64,000 nt of DNA from Cladocopium goreaui. Its lineage: Eukaryota > Sar > Dinophyceae > Suessiales > Symbiodiniaceae. The translations under genes and the position numbers were made by a program. Every line of letters starts with the position of its first letter. Position 1 is the first letter of the stretch. Location: positions 1 through 64,000 of the forward strand of contig CAMXCT020001128.1 of NCBI GenBank assembly GCA_947184155.2. The letters are read 5' to 3'. This document shows, piece by piece, positions 46,901 through 55,022 of the stretch. The notes under the pieces are model-generated. The model worked only from the letters and a program-made list of their open reading frames with translations, did no database searches and was not told where the DNA came from.

Positions 46901-49005
46901 TCTTCAATTTTGTCTCCGACCCATCCTATCATTTTGAGGGACAATGTGGAATTAACATAACACATTAGGTGATGAAGACGGGCGTCATCATCCTTTGTCC
47001 ATTTAGTCACATTACGTGCTAAAGCATTGATGGATCTCAACAGGTCAAACCGCGCAATGCGGGCTGCATAAAGCAGCTTCATCAGCACACTAGCTGCATG
47101 TGGAGCTAGATTCCCACGGCTCAGCATCTCACTGTCTTGCGCACGACATGAGTTGCCAGTCTCAGAGAGAGCCGGCATATCTGGATCGAAGGAATGTGCA
47201 CACCAAGGACACTCAACTTTGCGTTTTCCATCGGAAGGAGCTCGATACGGGCTGCTTTTCGTTTCCTCTGGAAGGCTTGGAGTTGATACCTTTTTCAATT
47301 TTGTGTCCTTACCAATGATGTCAAGATACTTTTCCACCGATAACTTTAACAATCCTTCCATGTTATAAGTTATGGTCTTGACTTTCTTACCATTATGCAA
47401 TTGGGTCTCACCTTGGGATAAAACACATCCTAGGTAAAGTCCCAAGTCGGTTTCGGGTTCAATGCGCAGAACAGTGCGCAGCATTTCCCAACCTTTGGCC
47501 AGATTTTCGGAGGGCCCAGCAAGCTTAAGATCATCCACATAGATTACCAACAGCAATTTGAGCTCATCATGAAAATACATAGAAGGCCATTCCTCACCAA
47601 TGGGCTTAAAACCAATTTCTTGAACTTTCTTGTCACAATGTTGTTCCCACATCGTGCCTGAATCAGGGTGTCCATACAGGGCTTTGTCGAGTCTTACGAC
47701 AGGGCGACGAAACTTCCAATACTGTATCTCCGGAGGCCATGCATCAGTGGGTAACTCCACCCAACACAAAGGTCCCTTCAACTTAGCCTGGATGTAAGCC
47801 TGAATCGCATCTGCCAACTTGACGGAGTGCCCAGGAAGACAACCGTAAAAATCTGCCCAACGTGAGGCTTCGAAGGAAGCAGGGGAATTTCCCAAATCTT
47901 GGAAGAATGCTGCCTCCCAATGCTGATTCTTCACCTGATTCCCTAGCAGAACGCCTCTTCCCTTGAATTTTCGTCCAGGATTGTCTTCTGACAGCTGGTA
48001 ATTCTTTTCCACGCATATGCCATGGACTCTTGCCATATGTACTTCCTTTTTGTTCTTCTTGGCCTCTGCAACAACGTCGTCATATTCACGAACCATTGTA
48101 AAGTCAAATACCTCTTGATCACGAAGGCCTTTCCACTCCTTGAGCATCGCCTCTTTGGCCTTTGGGTTTGACTCAATCTCGGCTCTGCCCACAGGTCGTG
48201 AAACCATTGCATTGAAAAGTTTGCTTCCAAGACCTTCTGATGATATCTTGGTTCGGTGACTTTGATTTGATGCAGAAGTACACGGCATAGTTGGAAATGG
48301 AATGTATTCATCATCATCAGTGGCTATGTTCTTCGCGTTCTTGACGTTAACACATTTGCCATTTTTGATCATTGTCGACTCTCCTGGCGTAGCCATGGAA
48401 AACCTCGAAATCTCACCTGACAATGTGCTCCAAACTTCACCACTCCACGATGCTTTTGGGCCACGTCCTTTCTCGACCTCCGACCATTCATCCCATTCAG
48501 TGAGATATTCCTCGTCGTCCGGGACGTCAGTAGAAGCGTCGGAACATGGACTAGCATCAGCATTCCTTTTCACTTTTCGACAATCAATGTATCGTCTTCC
48601 ATGTACATCATCATCATCGACTATGTCGTACAAATCAAGATAAGTACTTGTACATGTGATAGGTAAGGTAACTTTGTTCTTCACAACTTCACCAACACCT
48701 GCATCGGATTTCTTTGACTTTGAATGAGAGTCGTCCTTCTTACTTTCATCACCACTTTCATCGTCCTTGGACTTTGGCTCGACCTTGTCTTTCTTTGAAT
48801 CTTTCTTCTCCTTCTTCGTTGCCTTCTTCTTCTTTTCCTCGACCAATCTTTTGGCTTTGTCATCGGCCTCTTTCTTCTCCAACTTCTTCTTCTCGGCTTT
48901 GAGGATGGTTTCGGTCAGATTGAGAGAGTTTGCGCCATTCTTCAGGAGAATAGGTTCCTTTGGGACGCAATGATGTTCTGAACATTCGTCTACCATCATC
49001 TCCAA
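42691..49005 (-). CDS. Ty1/copia reverse transcriptase-RNase H with methyltransferase-like extension
   Basis: A 2104-codon frame. A Lys/Glu-rich linker opens it. The RT lies at about residues 266-560 (SRPVGRAEIESNPKAKEAML, SVKLADAIQAYIQAKLKG, catalytic YVDD at about 485). RNase H is at about 700-850 (FADADFAGCAQSLRSTSGSH, STPEAEIVAAD, FHDDNQG, ADIHTKG). Residues about 1330-1540 carry FAGPCTGGSPWN, LLELPRGCDYW and CDHRHDHAEC. The Pro-Cys and Glu-x-Pro arrangement recalls cytosine C5-methyltransferase motifs IV and VI, but the SAM loop is not evident. The segment before residue about 1687 looks like leader sequence; from ATG 43947 a third coding block begins. The apparent ATG at 49005 is probably not the true start, since the frame joins the Gag-Pol frame in the overlap. 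Confidence 0.85.
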   Translation of the reverse strand: MEMMVDECSEHHCVPKEPILLKNGANSLNLTETILKAEKKKLEKKEADDKAKRLVEEKKKKATKKEKKDSKKDKVEPKSKDDESGDESKKDDSHSKSKKSDAGVGEVVKNKVTLPITCTSTYLDLYDIVDDDDVHGRRYIDCRKVKRNADASPCSDASTDVPDDEEYLTEWDEWSEVEKGRGPKASWSGEVWSTLSGEISRFSMATPGESTMIKNGKCVNVKNAKNIATDDDEYIPFPTMPCTSASNQSHRTKISSEGLGSKLFNAMVSRPVGRAEIESNPKAKEAMLKEWKGLRDQEVFDFTMVREYDDVVAEAKKNKKEVHMARVHGICVEKNYQLSEDNPGRKFKGRGVLLGNQVKNQHWEAAFFQDLGNSPASFEASRWADFYGCLPGHSVKLADAIQAYIQAKLKGPLCWVELPTDAWPPEIQYWKFRRPVVRLDKALYGHPDSGTMWEQHCDKKVQEIGFKPIGEEWPSMYFHDELKLLLVIYVDDLKLAGPSENLAKGWEMLRTVLRIEPETDLGLYLGCVLSQGETQLHNGKKVKTITYNMEGLLKLSVEKYLDIIGKDTKLKKVSTPSLPEETKSSPYRAPSDGKRKVECPWCAHSFDPDMPALSETGNSCRAQDSEMLSRGNLAPHAASVLMKLLYAARIARFDLLRSINALARNVTKWTKDDDARLHHLMCYVNSTLSLKMIGWVGDKIEDLSLGLFADADFAGCAQSLRSTSGSHLQVQGKFTRFPLAGGSKRQGCVSHSTPEAEIVAADTALRTLGIPALSLWKVLAKVFPQLLFHDDNQGMIGVVRSGRNPTMRHLERTHGISIASMHEHFQKDHFVLIYEITAKMAADIHTKGFKNPMAWKKACMLINLLEPQDLQSKEVLDMLQPSTDVDMTTRQVFQSKTEDIPNFPYTETPILPKEVYRKGLTSKEKLQYLPGMDPIFVVKQPVFYRPRPPGLIVPPDVLRSTWVLLNGTWTKVEHRASPPEQAIRFDKWVERACFQYHSPNKQPLIPDTVSQSVSTTSTHRVMSSKHVHAPPAHSRSLRDSCASTQQDRVQHLTDSPMLMFSVDALFLDAQTSPSQHPKSIHQCLQPATRVINTLMRLVHGGSEGEGCSEGLGKGHPQSTSTPGLCHSHPELDINDNIPFVKSTRKSQVLGKKNEDHWQWDGKETLIRIHKTPRRQNFVPQDCEDCPCDPRIICDERETEQKFKTNTRVIKDIWRFKGDNHESTNKLNEFWTGKSTFKVLANAEVIDGGKSCKVSQGVITLCTNCSDVKTIPITDVFVPYQYHIEVGKHEVDHPKVSVILWREKKNRTLEFQFSKSPCDLMTSKFAKFSLAINLIEVPQAVPCFVLLCSEERNWFTFLQNKMKDEMKFHVVPITEDDDMLSPYGISKARRCLRTKLDSMFFAGPCTGGSPWNRINRWVSEATTQLIEAKKQIFWAMWEVFASMLGELINMGSPALLELPRGCDYWKDRRMIDLVEGTVSHEHKFDGCMYGLKSQFQETPKPIKKPWKIVTWGVSFPKLRRRCDHRHDHAECAGRETRITQVYTKWIAKIIMNGINDHVIRNSPFVNVRVMKRWKPLACDDQLKAEMSRDSENVRSHPIKSVATSVCATRELDAIDHSFERSLLHWCFSRLTSTSVLSSWHFSFSCRLLSEFDSDWLLRNLRFVQLFSLFEQLSRDLRSVRLYSVQSGMAETQDLNSVGQFSGSRITVASRVLKGLSEGSIAAKTPSPFRDTRGSNFRLISDEDTANQWIRFGMPPAVVYSAYFANSRHTSEATAEALEVAYKLLQRAQDIEKKCSGWEFLSKGSRFVKVFASRCPFENATVGRFMDKEIYDRLDELWIVLSKGHFPEPFDDQATAAETEAKIRSMKQIYRGTPSFNTDPSATSWLAVTRTAEYFKVMDELTKVNPKSPSDNDSYRRAMKHMIEIQMRHLGHALRYHNEQNPSDQIILQDVMKDVIAFETNQPKGRSAAQNHFLCLLALGTTLERHKTSARGDNNLPRVAELTELQFSILKAFDIPLGILIGHGYNVSIADEGARYTEKERRHACHSSLKDFTTSLTDTQAGTGGSMHNFDDWDIPLNFKDGRKPDEVDFWNNEEPSWVNDDTSTE
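43971..44050 (-). promoter_or_regulatory. duplicated 32-bp motif before the third coding block
   Basis: Two copies (43971-44002 and 44019-44050) share about 26 of 32 bases around ACCGTAGGT. On the - strand they lie 25-105 nt before ATG 43947, together with AG dinucleotides after pyrimidine-rich DNA. They may be a leader or trans-splice region; this is inference. Confidence 0.35.
48860..49005 (-). other. overlap and frame change between Gag-Pro-Int and RT frames
   Basis: The two long frames overlap by 146 nt in different frames, +1 in the direction of translation. Composition suggests the sense passes from SPEEWRKLSQSDRN to KAEKKKLEKKEADD around 48910-48930. This could be a programmed +1 shift, as in yeast Ty1, or a mutation. 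Confidence 0.5.
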
Positions 49006-52000
49006 TCTTGTATGGGTAACCCTTGACGTTCAACTTGACCTTCTCACCATCGTCATTGAGGTATATCTTCCCATCTCCAGCTTTGCCCTTCTTCCAATGG
49101 TCTGGTTGGGCGTCGATCAATTCCTGGAGGGTCATCTCTTCTGGATCTTTGTCTTTGTCGAAGATATCCTCAGAGTCATCAAGAGGCTTCTTTGAAACTT
49201 TTCCACCACTTGGTCCAGGTCCACCGTCGTCTCCGTCATCAAGCTCATCATCATCCTCATCTTGGTCATGTTCATCGTCATCTCCATGAGGCACCTTGGA
49301 GGGATCGCCATCGAGGAGTTCTCTTTCTTTCATTCCTTCCAATGTGGTGTTCACCCTCTCATATTCTTGCTTGCATGGAAATGTCAATGGAGTGACCATC
49401 TCGACCTTTTCAGTCAAATGAGGTTTGAGAAGACGGTGTTCAGGTTTGCTAGCATCGTCACCAAGATTTTGATGTACAAATTCACTCAGAGGCCATACTT
49501 TGTATTGTCTTGACCAATGCATCCCTGGACCAATGTGATACCCTGCAAACACTCCTGGAATAGAATCAGGCCCAAACTTATGAAGTTGTCCCGCTTCTCT
49601 GGTCTTCGGAGGCTTGTAGTTCACACGAGCACCATAGGGAATGAGTTTGCCAGCAAATTCAGATCCATGGAGTTTGCACCAAGCGCTCAATTCATCATCG
49701 TTGGGTTCCACATTGAGTAGATGACATACGCAAAGGATTGCTGTTCTCCAGAAACATGGTGGTAATCCAGCTTCCAAAAGACATGTAGAAGTAGCTGTGA
49801 GAATAAATTGGTTCGTCCTTTCGGCAATTGAATTGGTTTGGGGTCTTCCAGGTAATGAATGATCAATTGGAATCTTCATCTCATTCATGGCTTCAATGAA
49901 TTGAGGAGCATGATCAGAGTAGGCCTGTCTAACCTTCTTGGCGCCGATGAACTGTTTCACTGCTCTAACTACATCATCTTTGGTCATTCGATCAGATGGA
50001 TAAGCACCAATGATTCCTGTATAACAGTCTCTGACAACCAACACTTCCTTCTCGAGGACCAACACGTCATCATGGACTTTGGATGTGTCCACCGCATCAA
50101 AGGTAATGAGGTCGCCAAACTTCTTGAGTTCCCTCTTGTATGCACCACGACGAGTCTTGAAATGCTTCATCTTTGCTCGAATGCATGAGTCGCAATATGG
50201 GTTCTTATACCTGTGGGTCAACTTGTGATTCAAGCTATTAGCTTCTCTCTTGAGTGTTCCTCTTTTGGCTACCCTGGATTCACCTTCAACAACATCAATC
50301 TCAATGTCATCTTCGTCACCTTCGGCGGCGTCTTCAGGAGCACCATGACCATCATCTTCAAGGTCAGTCTCGACCCCATGAGGATCGTCAATCGGAGTTC
50401 CTGGTTCGTACTCGCCGCCCTCAGGATGTTCCTCTTCTTCTTCTCCAGGAGTTGCTGAATGTTTCTGTCGGTTCATTGCTCTTTTCTTCTTCTTCACCTT
50501 GAGCTTCTTGACGTATCGGGAGCAGTTGTGATCCTCAGTTGATGTCTCAAGACCACTTTCTCCATCGAGATGTACTCTTCGTGAGGGTTGACCAACATCA
50601 TCAATGTCATTGAAATCGTTGAATCCGACATGAGAATGTGTCAATAGGTCATGGATCTTCGATGCATGATGACATTCATGAGGAGTGCATTCGTATGTTC
50701 CAAGATCAACGTAGGGGATGTTGTCATGGATTGTCAAATCGATGCGTTCTCCATTCTTCGTAATCATGAAAGGCATCTTACCAGATGGCCATACAAAGGA
50801 ATATCCTTCTTCCATGCATCGTTTCCCAAGAGACATCACGGACGGAGTGTCGTCCAGTACATAGGCATGAGAGGTCACATCAAAGGTTCCCAGGTCAATC
50901 TCTGCTTCCGTCTGAGTAGCAGTTGAACCGTTGGCTGTGTGGAACATGATAGGATCACAAGTTCGCTGCTTCAAGTTCATCCTTTCGGCTTTCCTTGCAG
51001 AAATCAAATCGTGTCCGCTGCCAGAATCCAGGATGAATCTACGATCTTTGGCTTGTACTGGTAATGAAATGCACATTATGTTCTTGGACTTCATGAGAGA
51101 GTTTCCAACTTCGTGTTCAACAAGCTCTTCAATAAAAGTCAAGTCATCACGATCATTGTCCAGTTTGATCAACATGTCGAACTTGGGGCCAATAATGACT
51201 CTAACTTCATCAACAAAACGATGGAGTCCACATCTGTCCATGATGATGGCCTTGGCCCGTGCTCGGACTAAACCGAGGGTGTTGTCGGACTTGGACTGAT
51301 CGTCGGTCAACTCGTCAATCTTCCAGAAGACATATTGCTTGTTGGGGTCACGATACATACGTTTGGGTAGTCCCTCCTGGTAGTCCTCAATAGCAATCTC
51401 GTGCACCTCAGGTTCCAGATCAAATGAGATTCTGCGATCATCAGAAGACTTCTTTGCGCTGGCTATCCTCGGAGAGGTATAATCCATGGAATCTTCATTG
51501 TCGCTATCAAAGAAGGAATCAATGGTAATGGGAGTCGCTTTCTTCTTTGGCGTCTTCTTGCTGGTTCTCTCTGAGGATGCTGAAGGCGATTTGTCTGCAT
51601 GTAGGAATTTACATTTGCTTCCGAACTTGCAGGTACCTTCTTGCCAATTCCAACATACCTTCTTTTTGGGTCCAGCTGAAGATGAACTTCCTCTACTTTT
51701 CCCTCTTGATGAATCTCGACTTCCGCTTCTGCCTTTCTTACCTTTCATCTTGGCATCATAGACCTTTTGAGAATGACTGTAAAGACATTTGTCACCTTTG
51801 TTGCATCCTCCTTTATTGAAGAAATAGTTACAGAAAATCTTCTTCTTGTCCACGGGTGAAGATGATCTTCCCTTCCCACCTTTGCCTTTCTTGTTGTTCT
51901 TGTCGGCATGGGACTTCGGAGAAGGTGTAGGAAGTACTGATGCAGCTTCACTCTTCGCTTTCGCCTTAGGACGTTTGGGAGGATCACCTGTAGACGATGC

Positions 52001-54964
52001 GGCTGCTTCGTTCTCCTTCTTGGTTTTGACGGGAGCGGCAGGCTTGTCTGCATCTTCTAGGGCAGGTGTCGTCTTGTTAGAGGACAATGACAGTTTCACT
52101 GCACGTTCTCTATCTTTCAACAGTCGTTCTTGCTTCCCTCGTGCTATGTATCCCTTGATCATACCAGTTAGGTAAGCATAGGTCTTCTCAGGATGCCCTT
52201 CGTCAAAGGTCTTGTATCGATTGATATCGAAGGCCATAAGCTTTGAATGTTCAATCTTCCGGAACAATGTATCACGCAGGGAATTGTTGGAAGGTAGATC
52301 ATCATGTTTCATATTATATACGATGTCAAGCCACTTGTTGTAGAATGCCTCAAGCTGATCATCTCCATAATAGTTGAACATATACAAATGATGGGCATTG
52401 TAGAGAACTTCAGTATGGTCAGGTGACTTGAAGCTAATCAGTATCATTGCAAATAGTTCTCGTCCCTTGATGAAGTCCCCACTTCTCCCATACAATTGGT
52501 TCTTCATGGACATGTCATACTTCACTTGCATGGATTTGTCCCCAGCATTGTCAATGACTTTTCTCAAGGCATTGGAGAGCTTGGCATCAATGGATTGGAA
52601 TCTCACATCAGGAGCTTTGGCCAATGTCTCCAAGTCAGGTTGATCTGCAAGACACGGAGCAAGCCACGCTTTCCAATCCTCATAGTTTCGATCACCACTT
52701 GCAACGCAAACTTCATGAACAACACTTCCCTTCCAGGATGAAAGTTCAGTGGTCTTAGGCCAGGGTTGGAGGCTGATCTTTTCGGCTTCTCTTAGAGATA
52801 CGGATGACTTGGATCTATCCCTTTCGAGGTTCTCCAACTCCTTGACATTGGTGTTGTACTCGTTCCTGAGCTTCTCGAAGGCTTCAGCTTCTGCTCGGTA
52901 TTCCTGCTCTTCATCATTGGCACGATCTTCAGCTTGAGAGAAATTGTTCTTGTAATAATCTTTCCGATCTTCCATCTTCTTCAACTCATCTTGAAGGTTT
53001 CGGATTTCATTGTTCTTCTCTTGCTTCATCTCGTCCAATTCTGCTTTCAGTTTAGCACACTTCTCTTCACATTCATTTCGAGGCATAGCATTACTGGGGT
53101 ACCCATGTAATGTAGTCGGTCTATTCATTGATGAAGAAGAATGAGCTTGGTTTTCCAACTTCAGGGCAGCAATGGTGCTAGACATCTCTTCTACCTCAGC
53201 GAAACGCTCATTTGCCAATTGATGCATCTCGGTCAAATGGCTTTCGGGAATGGAATAGTCAGTCGCACCTTTGATCACGAGTCTTCTGTCGTTCAACATC
53301 TTGATGGACTTACCTGCATCCCTGTGAGCACGCTCAAGAGAATCTTTTTGGGCTTCAAGTTCAGTGTGAAGGCGAGCAATAGCTGTGTCCCTGTCATTGA
53401 TTTCATTGTGCAAACTGTCAAACAAGTTACTCGTCACATTCGGATTGTTGCTCATGTGATCGATCTTGTTCAGAGCATCATGATACTTCTTACCAGTTTC
53501 ATCGAAATTTTGCTGGAAAGTCCTGAGCAGGTTCTCGGTGTCAATGAGTTCAGATTTGTTCTGCAAGTACAGCTTGTCAACTTCAGCCTTGGATTCCTTC
53601 AAGCTGTCACGCTCACGCACGGCTTGCATGTACATCTCGTATAGAGGTCCTCCATGCGGTGATCTGCTTGGTGAAGATCTTCTGGCTTGTTGACAGGAAA
53701 GTTCATGATACTGATTCTTCGATTCAGTCAGTTGTTGTTGCATTCGATCTAAAAGACTTTGTTTCATGTGTAGTTCAGAACGTAGTCCCATTAACCTCAT
53801 GTCCCGCATGCCGCCCGATTCAGCTAGAGATTCTTCAGAAACCCTGTTCTCAGAAATCGCTAGTCGAGATTGTAAGTTCTCACTGTGGATCACCTGTAAT
53901 CGAAGCTGTGATTCTTCCAAAGCTAAGTGATGTTCACATTCAGCATAACGGTCATGTTCAGATCTTATGTTACTACGGAATTCCTTCATGATCTCGTCCC
54001 TCTTCATGTCAGCAGCATCTAACTCAGTTTCCAGTCGTCTGACGTTCATGGCCATGGTGTGCTTCATGGTCTGGTTCTGATTGGCAACCTCGAGCATCTC
54101 GATTTGTAAAGCACATGTTTGGTCATTAGCATAGCCGACTGCTAGAGCTTCTTGCTTGGCATTCATCTCTGCGTTTTCCAGTTCCAGTCTGAGTTGATTG
54201 ATGTGAGCATTCGCGTCAGTTCCCACATGTACCATAATTGCATTTGCCTGTCCCATTTGTTCATCGAATTCCGAACGTAGTCGTGAATATTTGAATTCCA
54301 AATGAGATGCAGCTTCATTCGACATAGTCTGATACCTTTCCAACTCTTCGATCCTGTAGGTTGCACCTTCATCTTCTTGTTGCGCAGCCTGTAACTCGAA
54401 GTTCAGCATCTGGAGTTGTTCGGTCATCGACATCATCTCTTGATGAGTGGTGCTTTCCAGGAAATTAAATTGTTGATAGGCATAGGCTGTCGTCTCGCTC
54501 AGTCGCGCCTGAAGTACAGATTCTTCTTCAGTGGCCTTTTCCAGTGATGTCTTGTATTCAGATAATTCACTCTGATAGGCAGTGAAGATGTCGCTACCAC
54601 TTGACGGGGCGTTCACTTGTTGATAAGATCCTGTCCCTGATGGAGTAGCGTCTTGAATCGGTGAAGGCGGATTCGAAGACGTAGTCTTTGCCTTAGTCCT
54701 TGGAGTCATCGGAGGCGACGATTGTCGTGCAGATGATCTTCTCTTTCCAGGTGTGCTGTCCCTATCTTCAATTGCTTGCATTGTCGAAATTTGTCTCCCT
54801 CTAGGAGCAACCAGTTGTCGCCTGGGTTGGCTTGTTCTCAATTCTGAGGCATCGCTTCCACCAGTGTCGATACTCTGTGAAGAATTTGACTGCGTGCCGG
54901 CAGCTGGTGCAACGGCATGTCCAGAGAAAGAAAATGCGTTATCACTGCTATCCTGTTCAGTCAT
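48860..54964 (-). CDS. Ty1/copia Gag-protease-integrase polyprotein with CCCH fingers
   Basis: A 2034-codon frame starts at ATG 54964, right after CAG. Residues about 150-780 are coiled coil (Gln/Glu/Arg/Leu-rich heptads, many Met). About 790-1000 is a helical region at the capsid position (LFAMILISFKSPDHTEVLYN). Two CCCH zinc fingers follow: CNYFFNKGGCNKGDKCLYSH (about 1046) and CWNWQEGTCKFGSKCKFLH (about 1103), where most Gags have CCHC knuckles. The aspartic protease motif ILDSGSGHDLI is near 1312, the integrase zinc-binding end (HRYKNPYCDSC) near 1585, and the integrase core at about 1617-1770 with FDAVD, YSDHAPQF and AERTNQF giving the D,D,E triad. The C-terminus is acidic and overlaps the RT frame. 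Confidence 0.9.
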   Translation of the reverse strand: MTEQDSSDNAFSFSGHAVAPAAGTQSNSSQSIDTGGSDASELRTSQPRRQLVAPRGRQISTMQAIEDRDSTPGKRRSSARQSSPPMTPRTKAKTTSSNPPSPIQDATPSGTGSYQQVNAPSSGSDIFTAYQSELSEYKTSLEKATEEESVLQARLSETTAYAYQQFNFLESTTHQEMMSMTEQLQMLNFELQAAQQEDEGATYRIEELERYQTMSNEAASHLEFKYSRLRSEFDEQMGQANAIMVHVGTDANAHINQLRLELENAEMNAKQEALAVGYANDQTCALQIEMLEVANQNQTMKHTMAMNVRRLETELDAADMKRDEIMKEFRSNIRSEHDRYAECEHHLALEESQLRLQVIHSENLQSRLAISENRVSEESLAESGGMRDMRLMGLRSELHMKQSLLDRMQQQLTESKNQYHELSCQQARRSSPSRSPHGGPLYEMYMQAVRERDSLKESKAEVDKLYLQNKSELIDTENLLRTFQQNFDETGKKYHDALNKIDHMSNNPNVTSNLFDSLHNEINDRDTAIARLHTELEAQKDSLERAHRDAGKSIKMLNDRRLVIKGATDYSIPESHLTEMHQLANERFAEVEEMSSTIAALKLENQAHSSSSMNRPTTLHGYPSNAMPRNECEEKCAKLKAELDEMKQEKNNEIRNLQDELKKMEDRKDYYKNNFSQAEDRANDEEQEYRAEAEAFEKLRNEYNTNVKELENLERDRSKSSVSLREAEKISLQPWPKTTELSSWKGSVVHEVCVASGDRNYEDWKAWLAPCLADQPDLETLAKAPDVRFQSIDAKLSNALRKVIDNAGDKSMQVKYDMSMKNQLYGRSGDFIKGRELFAMILISFKSPDHTEVLYNAHHLYMFNYYGDDQLEAFYNKWLDIVYNMKHDDLPSNNSLRDTLFRKIEHSKLMAFDINRYKTFDEGHPEKTYAYLTGMIKGYIARGKQERLLKDRERAVKLSLSSNKTTPALEDADKPAAPVKTKKENEAAASSTGDPPKRPKAKAKSEAASVLPTPSPKSHADKNNKKGKGGKGRSSSPVDKKKIFCNYFFNKGGCNKGDKCLYSHSQKVYDAKMKGKKGRSGSRDSSRGKSRGSSSSAGPKKKVCWNWQEGTCKFGSKCKFLHADKSPSASSERTSKKTPKKKATPITIDSFFDSDNEDSMDYTSPRIASAKKSSDDRRISFDLEPEVHEIAIEDYQEGLPKRMYRDPNKQYVFWKIDELTDDQSKSDNTLGLVRARAKAIIMDRCGLHRFVDEVRVIIGPKFDMLIKLDNDRDDLTFIEELVEHEVGNSLMKSKNIMCISLPVQAKDRRFILDSGSGHDLISARKAERMNLKQRTCDPIMFHTANGSTATQTEAEIDLGTFDVTSHAYVLDDTPSVMSLGKRCMEEGYSFVWPSGKMPFMITKNGERIDLTIHDNIPYVDLGTYECTPHECHHASKIHDLLTHSHVGFNDFNDIDDVGQPSRRVHLDGESGLETSTEDHNCSRYVKKLKVKKKKRAMNRQKHSATPGEEEEEHPEGGEYEPGTPIDDPHGVETDLEDDGHGAPEDAAEGDEDDIEIDVVEGESRVAKRGTLKREANSLNHKLTHRYKNPYCDSCIRAKMKHFKTRRGAYKRELKKFGDLITFDAVDTSKVHDDVLVLEKEVLVVRDCYTGIIGAYPSDRMTKDDVVRAVKQFIGAKKVRQAYSDHAPQFIEAMNEMKIPIDHSLPGRPQTNSIAERTNQFILTATSTCLLEAGLPPCFWRTAILCVCHLLNVEPNDDELSAWCKLHGSEFAGKLIPYGARVNYKPPKTREAGQLHKFGPDSIPGVFAGYHIGPGMHWSRQYKVWPLSEFVHQNLGDDASKPEHRLLKPHLTEKVEMVTPLTFPCKQEYERVNTTLEGMKERELLDGDPSKVPHGDDDEHDQDEDDDELDDGDDGGPGPSGGKVSKKPLDDSEDIFDKDKDPEEMTLQELIDAQPDHWKKGKAGDGKIYLNDDGEKVKLNVKGYPYKIGDDGRRMFRTSLRPKGTYSPEEWRKLSQSDRNHPQSREEEVGEERGR

Positions 54965-55022
54965 CTGTAAGGCCCGCGGCTACCCGCTCGTAGGCTCCGT
55001 AGGAGTCCTACGGCTGATAACC
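54965..55022 (-). promoter_or_regulatory. leader with primer-binding site and palindrome
   Basis: Directly after the 5' LTR the - strand reads GGTTATCAGCCGTAGG. Its complement fits an anticodon stem-loop (CUGAUAACC), one base off the initiator-tRNA loop CUCAUAACC. That is the place Drosophila copia uses for half-tRNA priming. The site overlaps a perfect 17-nt palindrome CCGTAGGAGTCCTACGG (54997-55013), a possible dimerisation or packaging signal. The leader ends in CAG directly before the ATG. Confidence 0.5.
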
